The notes under the pieces are model-generated. The model made no database searches. It saw only the letters and a list, made by a program, of their open reading frames with translations, and was not told the DNA's origin. The position numbers and the translations under genes were made by a program. Positions 6,616-12,472 of a DNA stretch of 12,472 bases are shown here, in pieces. Each line of letters opens with the position of its first letter. Positions within the stretch are counted from its first letter, which is position 1. Source of the DNA: JAUWQU01 sp964605095 (GTDB lineage Bacteria > Planctomycetota > Phycisphaerae > SM23-33); NCBI GenBank assembly GCA_964605095.1, contig CAZSBS010000147.1:1-12472 (forward strand). The letters are read 5' to 3'.

Positions 6616-9600
6616 CTATTTGCTGCCTGCCAGTACGTCCAGCCCCGGGAGATCAAGCTGGCCCTTACGCGACTTGTCGGCAATGTCCGTGTCCAGGCTG
6701 GTCATCCACCGTTCTTCAGGTAACTCGTGCCTAGCTGAGTCGCTGGACCACCACGATTCGGCCAGTGTCAGAACGTCCGCAACCTCCTGACCCGTCCTGC
6801 TAAGGCTCAGCAATGGCGAGATGGATGTCGAAAGGAGGCCAACGCGGCCTGGGGCATTCACTGGCAGCAGTGAGTTAGCGGGTTTCGCGGCAAGTATCGG
6901 CAAATCATGGTGACCCGCCGCAAAGCGATTGCCAAGGGCGCTGGCCGCGATAGCCAGCGCGTCGGCATCAGGCACTTCTGACACAGACGCAGCCACCAAT
7001 TCCGGCTCTGCCACCACATCCGCAGGTGCCTCCGCCGGCGTGGCCCCGACCGACGTGCCAAAGCTCGCGATCAGACTCTGGAGGTCGTACCAGTCCACGT
7101 CGCCATCGCCATCGGCGTCGCCGTTGCCCCAGGTGGCACCGCTGACCATGCCGAAGCTCTGCTTGAGCGCGATGAAGTCCGCCGCATCCACGAAGCCATC
7201 GAGGTCCGCATCCCCGCCGGGCGATCCGCCGATCTGAGAACTCGGTTGCCATGCGGCGGCGGTATCCCACGATTCAACCGGACCGGCTGCGTCGATGATG
7301 ACTAGCGAAAAACCATCGCCGTCGGTTGTCGGATACCAGGTGTCGTTATAAGTAAACTGCTGGATCAGGCCGCCAGCGGAATCAACGAGCGTGATCTGCT
7401 CGCCGCCATTGCTGAGCTTCGTGTCGCTGCCGTCATATTCGCCGAGGGCGATCCGCATTCCGGCGGTGTTGTAGATTCCAGCAAACGCGATCTGGTTGCG
7501 GACGACAACAATGTGTTCGCCCGGTCCAAGCACTGGTTCGGCAGGGTCGAAGGTAAATTCAATGCCCTCGACGGAACCATCGAAGCGAACACCTGCGATC
7601 GGAATCGCGACGCCCGAGGTGTTTTTCAGTTCAATAAACTCCGCATCGTCCGATGATCCTTCGGGGTTGTACATGATTTCCGTGACGCGAAGTGGGCTCT
7701 CGGTGGTAAACAACGCCTCACTCAGCGCGCTCCATTCGTTACCATCGAACGCTCGGGACTTGACGAGGGTCGATTCGTAGAGGTGAATCGACGTCGAATA
7801 CGTCAATGCACCAGGATCTTTAGGATCGCTACCATCAAGTGTGTATTTGATAACAGCCTCAGCTTCGGCTTGCATTGTGAGCGAGTCGCCCACAATAACA
7901 TCGCCACCATGTTGTGCAACGCCGTCAATTGAATACGTCGGTGCGTCGATGTCCGGCAAGATGTTGGCGGTTTTCAATTGGTCGATGACAATATCAGTGC
8001 GGCCCGGAAAGAAGTTATTCTCTAGAAGTTGAAATTGTGTCGTCCAATCGTCGGGGTCGTAAGTGGATGTAAGCTCACTTTCAACACCCCAACGCGCGGT
8101 CTCGGCGACCATCGAAAGTTCGATTTCAGACTTGAGCGCAAGGAAGTCGTTGTTGACGCGGTCAGGCGTGAACATTCCACCATTGAAAAAGTACTTTTGC
8201 GCCCGGTCAGCCATCATTTCCCTAAACTCAGGAAAGCGACCACTTATGTTTGCCCACATGCCTCCAGGGCCACCATTGTTGATCGAATTCGAGGTAATCG
8301 CTCGCCGTATCGCCATGTCGCTGTCCCAGGCAAAGAAGACAAACCCTGCGCCTGGCGTGCGCTCTCGAGCACCCATCCAGTTTGCATTGGGATACCAGTC
8401 CCAAGTATTGCCGCCGTAAAACTGAGCCAGCATATAGTCGGCATAGTTTTCGACATCCAGATATTGCTGCAGTTCTTCATAGGTTCCAGATGCCGCGACG
8501 CTTTTCATGGCGTTAAATGCATTCAAATCCCCATCGATCGCAATACCTTTGTTGAGAGCGTCATAATCTTCTTTGTCGCCGCCGAAGTTCTCAGCCATAA
8601 ACGCGGCATTGGGGCGTTCCATCAAGTTATATTGTCCCCAATACTCGCCGTTGAAGTATACGTTAACAAATCGTCCTCGTGGTGCGGGCTGCCCCATTTC
8701 CAGTTGCCGGTCAGCAAACCAACGACCTCTGACATAGGTGCCTTCGGCAACCGCGGGCCCGGGGTTGCCAGGCCATTCTTGGGTGCCTTGCTTAAAGAAC
8801 AGGCTGTCGTGTCCGCCGGCCTGCAAAAGCAGGTTATCGAAAACATCGACACCGCCATCATCAAAAACGTCGTAACGAAGTTTTGATTCACCATAGATGC
8901 CTTTGAAGCTGAGTCGCAAACTCTTTTTCGAAAAATCCCTCAGGGCATAGTTACCGTAGAATTCGGCGCCGGCATTGATCTGAAAATCTCGTGAGCCGTC
9001 AGGATAAAACATTTCAAATGAGGCCGCCATCTCAACTTCATGTACATTTTCTTTGTAGACTGTATCGGTAAGCACATCAGACTCCGATACGATTGAAACG
9101 GTCGGCAGAGCCAGTAGTGCGTCATCTAGCAAGGGGCCCCAAGTCGGATCGTTCTTGATATGCGACGACATGCCGGGTTGGTTCATCACGTCGCTAATGA
9201 AGATATAGGTCTGGGTGTCGACGTTGGTTGACCAAAATTCGGTTTTATAGGCTATTGCCCGCAGGGCGGTTGTACTACTAACGTGAACTGGCCCAGTATA
9301 AATCAGGCCGGAGGATTCGCTGGGCGTGCTACGGTCGAGCGTATAGCGAATCACCGCACCAGGCGTATCGGTGGTGATTGTCACATCGAACGAGCTATCG
9401 TAATACCCACGGTCGTGCGAAAAGGTCATGTCGGCAACGATACCAAGCAGCGATTCAGAATTCGGTGCGCCGGGAGTCGGCTCTGGGAAAAAACCTTCTT
9501 CGATTGGCTCAACGAATTGAGTACCTGCGGACACCAACCTCGGGATCATGAGCATGTCAGAACTAGACGACCGATTCAGCGCGTGGATCGCCAGGACGTT

Positions 9601-11079
9601 TTCGCCCACAACTAAGGAGTCGGCGAAAGCAGAAATGTCGAATTGGACATATCCGTCGAGAACAACATCGTCAGACCGTTGAATACCGCCATCCGCATTA
9701 GATTGGTAATTAGGGTTGGCAGGGGCGTTTTCGGACTCAACCTCTTCGCCATTGAGATACGCCACAAACCCGTCGTCATAAATCATCTCAAGAGAGAGAG
9801 TGCTGATGTGGCTCACATCTGCCAGATTGAAAGTGAAGCGAGTGTAGGCCGTGGTCGTCCCTGACGGTACGGGGGTGTTGATCAGCGATTCGAAGCCCGT
9901 ATTGTTTTCGTAGCCAATGCCAGGGGCGCCAACCGACCAGCCGCTATCATCAAAAGCTATGTCCGCCCAGGTCGAATCAAAATTGCCACTCGTCGGAACC
10001 CAATAACTCATCGAACTTAAATCATCGACGTGTGTTGTTGGCGCGTTGCTTATCATTGACAAGCCGTAAGAGACATTCACGACTTGCGACGGGAACTCCG
10101 GCGAGTAATCGTGCACGACCGTCTGACCATCGGGTTGAATAAGCCCCAGATACTCACCATCCGAACTCAGTTTGAAGGTGGTGTGCAGTTCGCCAATCGG
10201 GCCCTCTGAACCTTTGTCTGAGGCGAACACCAACAGCATGCTACCAGCATCCAGCGATGTTCCCGCAGGGAACGCCCACTTCGTAAGGTCTGTGCTGTCG
10301 TCAGTCAGATAGTAACCACCCAAGTCGACGGCGGTGCTTCCTCCGTTATACAACTCAATCCAGTCCGACGAGTCACCATCGCCATCCTTTAGTCCTCCGC
10401 TGTTGGAAGCGAGAAACTCCGAGATCACGACGTCCACCGCGCTAATCGAGAACTCGAGGCCATTGTTCGTGACCGAGGTAGAGGCGTCCCAGGTGATCGT
10501 TGGGGTCGTGTCGGCCACCGCAGTCGAGGGGCCAGTGATATCGAAGTCGCCAGGAAGAGTGATGACCCCCGCGCCCGTGAAATTACCAGTCGCAATACCG
10601 ATGTCGGCGTTGTCGACATCGCCGTCTCCATCAAAGTCACCTTGTGACCAGAGCCTGCCAGTGCCACCCGATCCGGTGAAGCTACCAGCCGCCATACCGA
10701 GATCCGCGTTGTCGACATCGCCGTCGAGATCAGTGTCGCCTTTGAGATATGGCGAACCAAATCCGTTAATCGTCGCGGCGTCTGCCAGCCACTTGTCCAG
10801 GTCGGCCGTGTTGACCAGATTATCGCCAGTAAGATCAAACTTGGCCTCGGCAGGGGGCACCGCTACACCAGCGACCAAATCTCCCACCAGGGTGAGGGCA
10901 TTCAAGTCGTCGAGGTCGACAATGCCATTGCCATTGAAGTCGACCGACAGCATACGTCGCGCTTCCAGGCGCTCGAATTCAGGTGGTCCTGAGTATTGTT
11001 TCGCTTTCAAAGAACTGTGCCCTCGGGATAGGGAGTTTGACATGGAGTGAAGCAAATCCAGCGTACGATTGGATGCCAT
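6616..11079 (-). CDS. Giant surface protein: LEPR-XLL N-terminus, dockerin repeats, lamin-tail and CotH-kinase domains
   Basis: A 1487-residue exported-type protein. The start ATG at 11077-11079 is chosen because AGGAG lies 9 bp upstream (11089-11093) and the LEPR-XLL-like motif FERLEARRMLS then falls at 35-45, its usual place. The in-frame upstream extension to 11232 looks non-coding. Domain order: calcium-binding dockerin-like loops (47-59, 81-97, 115-127, 148-160); lamin-tail domain (about 216-290); galactose-binding-like beta region (about 355-520); chitobiase C-terminal-like segment (about 545-625); CotH kinase (about 657-960) with FSKKSLRL, FVNVYFNGEYWGQYN, E821 and AWDSD (D919, D921); a second chitobiase-like segment (about 1046-1125); second lamin-tail domain (about 1128-1250); second dockerin pair (1291-1335). 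The final 145 residues have no recognised domain and no PEP-CTERM signal. The role is probably cell-surface or extracellular; whether the CotH domain phosphorylates is unknown. Confidence 0.9.
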   Translation of the reverse strand: MASNRTLDLLHSMSNSLSRGHSSLKAKQYSGPPEFERLEARRMLSVDFNGNGIVDLDDLNALTLVGDLVAGVAVPPAEAKFDLTGDNLVNTADLDKWLADAATINGFGSPYLKGDTDLDGDVDNADLGMAAGSFTGSGGTGRLWSQGDFDGDGDVDNADIGIATGNFTGAGVITLPGDFDITGPSTAVADTTPTITWDASTSVTNNGLEFSISAVDVVISEFLASNSGGLKDGDGDSSDWIELYNGGSTAVDLGGYYLTDDSTDLTKWAFPAGTSLDAGSMLLVFASDKGSEGPIGELHTTFKLSSDGEYLGLIQPDGQTVVHDYSPEFPSQVVNVSYGLSMISNAPTTHVDDLSSMSYWVPTSGNFDSTWADIAFDDSGWSVGAPGIGYENNTGFESLINTPVPSGTTTAYTRFTFNLADVSHISTLSLEMIYDDGFVAYLNGEEVESENAPANPNYQSNADGGIQRSDDVVLDGYVQFDISAFADSLVVGENVLAIHALNRSSSSDMLMIPRLVSAGTQFVEPIEEGFFPEPTPGAPNSESLLGIVADMTFSHDRGYYDSSFDVTITTDTPGAVIRYTLDRSTPSESSGLIYTGPVHVSSTTALRAIAYKTEFWSTNVDTQTYIFISDVMNQPGMSSHIKNDPTWGPLLDDALLALPTVSIVSESDVLTDTVYKENVHEVEMAASFEMFYPDGSRDFQINAGAEFYGNYALRDFSKKSLRLSFKGIYGESKLRYDVFDDGGVDVFDNLLLQAGGHDSLFFKQGTQEWPGNPGPAVAEGTYVRGRWFADRQLEMGQPAPRGRFVNVYFNGEYWGQYNLMERPNAAFMAENFGGDKEDYDALNKGIAIDGDLNAFNAMKSVAASGTYEELQQYLDVENYADYMLAQFYGGNTWDWYPNANWMGARERTPGAGFVFFAWDSDMAIRRAITSNSINNGGPGGMWANISGRFPEFREMMADRAQKYFFNGGMFTPDRVNNDFLALKSEIELSMVAETARWGVESELTSTYDPDDWTTQFQLLENNFFPGRTDIVIDQLKTANILPDIDAPTYSIDGVAQHGGDVIVGDSLTMQAEAEAVIKYTLDGSDPKDPGALTYSTSIHLYESTLVKSRAFDGNEWSALSEALFTTESPLRVTEIMYNPEGSSDDAEFIELKNTSGVAIPIAGVRFDGSVEGIEFTFDPAEPVLGPGEHIVVVRNQIAFAGIYNTAGMRIALGEYDGSDTKLSNGGEQITLVDSAGGLIQQFTYNDTWYPTTDGDGFSLVIIDAAGPVESWDTAAAWQPSSQIGGSPGGDADLDGFVDAADFIALKQSFGMVSGATWGNGDADGDGDVDWYDLQSLIASFGTSVGATPAEAPADVVAEPELVAASVSEVPDADALAIAASALGNRFAAGHHDLPILAAKPANSLLPVNAPGRVGLLSTSISPLLSLSRTGQEVADVLTLAESWWSSDSARHELPEERWMTSLDTDIADKSRKGQLDLPGLDVLAGSK

Positions 11080-11255
11080 CGAATTGAACTCCTGTTCTTC
11101 AAATCGCATTTCGCACAAGAACCGACCAGTTGACCTCCGTCCGGCTACGCACCCCCGCAATGAACATCCTGCAATCAGACATGCGCCGCTTCTTTCGTAA
11201 GCGGAGGGGAATCCGCTCCTGCTCACGCCCACCTGTGCTGTTGCACCCTATATTC
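11080..11255. promoter_or_regulatory. Leader of the surface-protein gene (ribosome binding site and small hairpin)
   Basis: On the - strand AGGAG (11089-11093) precedes the chosen ATG. AGCGGA/TCCGCT (11200-11205 and 11212-11217) forms a 6-bp stem with a 6-nt loop. No convincing promoter was identified. Open frame continues through this stretch in the gene's frame, but the encoded residues (Cys- and Arg-rich) resemble no domain, so I treat it as untranslated. Confidence 0.45.
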
Positions 11256-11326
11256 ACTGATAGGAAATTTGATTTTGCGAGGCTCCCTGTGGCCGGCGGG
11301 CGGCTCTGCCGGGGGGCGGGGGGTTT
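11256..11326 (+). repeat. 71-bp element, copy B
   Basis: Same ends and length as the other copies. It differs from copy C at a few positions in the first half (GCGAGGCTCCCTGTGG against GCGGAGACCCCTGGGG). It lies between the stop of the PEP-CTERM gene and the leader of the surface-protein gene. CCGGC and GCCGG inside it can pair around a 10-nt loop. Confidence 0.93.
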
Positions 11327-11384
11327 TCATCTTAGTTTTCATTATAATCTTTCGTAAAAATATTTTTGAATCGATCAAATGTTT

Positions 11385-12068
11385 TCAAGCAACTTGTCTT
11401 TTTCTTTTAAGCAGCAACCCGCCAAGGCTAAACAAAGCAAAAGTTGCTGGCTCTGGTACGGCAGTTCCCGTTACTTCGAAATTATCAAAGCGGAAGTCAC
11501 CATTTGAGTCACCCGACTCTAGATCATCAAAACGGAATTCAACCAGCGTCTGGTTTTCTATGGCATTGATTGCAGAATAGTCATAAGAAAATATCTTCCA
11601 GACATCGGTTCCATCAATAGCATAGTTATTTTCTACTTCTACCCACTCTCCGCCATTGATGCGATAATCAAGGTCAAGCGATTCTATTGGATCATCATCA
11701 TTCCCCATATAGTCGAATCTAATAGAAATATCTTCAAAGCCTGTTGTACTTATGGCACATATCCATTGTGCGTCATTGTCTCCGCTCTTAGCCACGTCAT
11801 CCCACGCTGCCGCTTTGGCCGCTTCGTATGAAACACCTTCTACATCCGTATAAGTAGTTCCGCCCTTACCATTGTCGTCGATATCTGCAAGAAGAAGTGT
11901 AATTGTCGGCATTCCCTGAAGAAGTGTATTAGTAGCTGTTACAGCATCTGTCCCGCCAACCGGATTGTCAAAAGTCCATATTGCCATTTGGGTTGCACTT
12001 GCAGCTGCACTAAAACACAGCACCATAATTGCACACATTGTCATTACTTTGTAGTTCATTTTCATCAT
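11385..12068 (-). CDS. PEP-CTERM sorted exported protein
   Basis: A 227-residue protein with an N-terminal signal peptide (MMKMNYKVMTMCAIMVLCFS, then an AAASA cleavage region) and a C-terminal sorting signal: VPEPAT, a hydrophobic stretch FALFSLGGLLL, and the basic end KRKRQVA. PEP-CTERM proteins are cut and anchored or released by an exosortase, encoded elsewhere. The body is a beta-rich, acidic domain with paired strands (SIRFDYMG, LDLDYRINGGEWVEVE, VEFRFDDL, FRFDNFEV) like lectin- or jelly-roll-type extracellular modules; I see no catalytic motif. Starts at 12065 or 12059 are also possible. The longer open frame to 12176 reads through the 71-bp element (KPPAPRQSRPPAPG) and would bury the signal peptide, so it is rejected. 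No strong ribosome binding site is seen. GC is about 40 percent in a sampled stretch (24 of 60 at 11521-11580), far lower than genes on the left. Confidence 0.88.
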   Translation of the reverse strand: MMKMNYKVMTMCAIMVLCFSAAASATQMAIWTFDNPVGGTDAVTATNTLLQGMPTITLLLADIDDNGKGGTTYTDVEGVSYEAAKAAAWDDVAKSGDNDAQWICAISTTGFEDISIRFDYMGNDDDPIESLDLDYRINGGEWVEVENNYAIDGTDVWKIFSYDYSAINAIENQTLVEFRFDDLESGDSNGDFRFDNFEVTGTAVPEPATFALFSLGGLLLKRKRQVA

Positions 12069-12072
12069 TATT

Positions 12073-12143
12073 ACTGATAGGAAATTTGATTTTGCGGAGA
12101 CCCCTGGGGCCGGCGGGCGGCTCTGCCGGGGGGCGGGGGGTTT
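12073..12143 (+). repeat. 71-bp element, copy C (in the PEP-CTERM leader)
   Basis: It differs from copy D at one position. Its left end ACTGATAGG is only a few bases upstream of the PEP-CTERM start, and its right end is about 40 bp downstream of the predicted promoter's -10 box. The RNA leader would therefore contain the element's complementary C-rich strand, including a GGCAG/CCGCC-rich hairpin-forming stretch. Confidence 0.95.
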
Positions 12144-12182
12144 ACTGCCGTTATTTTTGGTGAAAGAATGATTCATACAAGT

Positions 12183-12211
12183 ATCATACCACCATTGCTC
12201 CTTAGTGTCAA
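12183..12211 (-). promoter_or_regulatory. Near-consensus sigma70-type promoter P1 for the PEP-CTERM gene
   Basis: On the - strand TTGACA (12211-12206) is followed after exactly 17 bp by TATGAT (12188-12183). Transcription would start near 12176 and give a leader of about 110 nt that includes copy C. It sits between copies C and D. Confidence 0.72.
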
Positions 12212-12220
12212 CCTAAAAAA

Positions 12221-12291
12221 ACTGATAGGAAATTTGATTTTGCGGAGACCCCTGGGGCTGGCGGGCGGCTCTGCCGGGGGGCGGGGGGTTT
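12221..12291 (+). repeat. 71-bp element, copy D
   Basis: Identical to copy C except T for C inside GGGGCTGGC. Its G-rich right end merges with further G-runs to 12304. It is preceded by an A-run (12215-12220). Confidence 0.95.
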
Positions 12292-12304
12292 GGGGGGAGG
12301 GGGG
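12276..12304 (+). other. Potential G-quadruplex (four G6 runs)
   Basis: G6 runs at 12276-12281, 12283-12288, 12292-12297 and 12299-12304 are separated by C, TTT and A. Short loops and long G-runs fit a very stable parallel quadruplex on the + strand. The first two runs belong to copy D; the other two lie just outside it. Confidence 0.75.
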
Positions 12305-12472
12305 CACAACCTGGCCATTTCACGCTCCTTTTGCACACTTGGCGGACCGATTTCGACCCGCCCAAACCTATTAACCGTGGACTCCCACATGATCTGCGTA
12401 TTGTACCACCGTTCTCGGCGGTGTCAAGCGCCGAATTGGCAAGGGCTTGGGAAGTATTTCAAGGCTCCCAGG
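12292..12472. other. Right-end intergenic region
   Basis: No gene can be supported. It contains two G-runs, an unremarkable stretch to about 12398, and promoter P2. The short - strand frame starting at 12390 runs into the 71-bp element and is judged spurious. Confidence 0.5.
12400..12427 (-). promoter_or_regulatory. Second - strand promoter P2, similar to P1
   Basis: TTGACA (12427-12422), a 16-bp spacer and TACAAT (12405-12400) on the - strand. It shares with P1 the blocks TACCACC and GTGTCAA (+ strand) at nearly the same spacing (12181-12211 against 12398-12427). It points toward copy D and then P1, with no gene of its own in between. Confidence 0.6.

Noticed and set aside
8029..8886. + strand frame of 285 codons inside the surface-protein gene
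   Set aside because: Lies entirely opposite the CotH domain, whose motifs are intact on the - strand; no domain seen.
6404..12291. Conserved hairpin with compensatory changes in the 71-bp element (CCGGC/GCCGG in B and C, CGGGC/GCCCG in copy A)
   Set aside because: The two hairpins sit in different registers with loops of 10 and 14 nt, so this is not true covariation; GC-rich DNA readily gives such stems.
6404..12291. Integron attC sites or a CRISPR array
   Set aside because: No integrase or cas gene, no attC core-site pattern, and spacing between copies (77 bp to 4.8 kb) is unlike CRISPR repeats.
12208..12390. - strand 60-codon frame starting just downstream of P2
   Set aside because: More than a third is the element's proline-rich translation, the ATG is almost at the predicted transcript start, and the rest resembles nothing.

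Overview
The window looks like a chromosomal segment from a planctomycete, most likely of the Phycisphaerae or a related anaerobic lineage. The grounds are a PEP-CTERM exported protein, a very large surface protein with an LEPR-XLL-type N-terminus, dockerin-like repeats and lamin-tail domains, and a hexulose-phosphate synthase/RraA-like fusion beside a hexulose-phosphate isomerase. The placement rests on gene types only; there is no rRNA or other phylogenetic marker.

Left part (1-6383, all on the + strand, GC-rich): (i) the 3' part of a nucleotide-sugar dehydrogenase gene, a small coupled ORF of unknown function and a uroporphyrinogen-decarboxylase-family gene; (ii) a two-gene rloA/rloB-type ATPase plus RloB cassette, probably antiphage, with its own AT-rich promoter, overlapping start/stop codons and inverted copies of a 9-bp-period CGCAGAG repeat on either side; (iii) an operon for an HPS/RraA-like fusion and 6-phospho-3-hexuloisomerase, which together interconvert ribulose 5-phosphate plus formaldehyde and fructose 6-phosphate.

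Right part (6384-12472, genes on the - strand, progressively lower GC): a 1487-residue CotH-kinase/lamin-tail/dockerin surface protein and a 227-residue PEP-CTERM protein. Four copies of one 71-bp element, all in the same orientation and all exactly 71 bp, lie between and around these genes (6404-6474 with an extra 20-bp half copy before it, 11256-11326, 12073-12143, 12221-12291). The genes between the copies differ in base composition from each other and from the left part, so the layout reads element-gene-element-gene-element-element. Two near-consensus sigma70-type promoters on the - strand (12183-12211 and 12400-12427) resemble each other. Each lies upstream of a copy of the element, so the PEP-CTERM transcript should carry one copy in its leader.

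The strongest candidates for something undescribed are the 71-bp element with its cassette-like arrangement and the repeat-bounded rloAB island. Both are inferences from layout. No recombinase, integrase or transposase gene is visible in the window.
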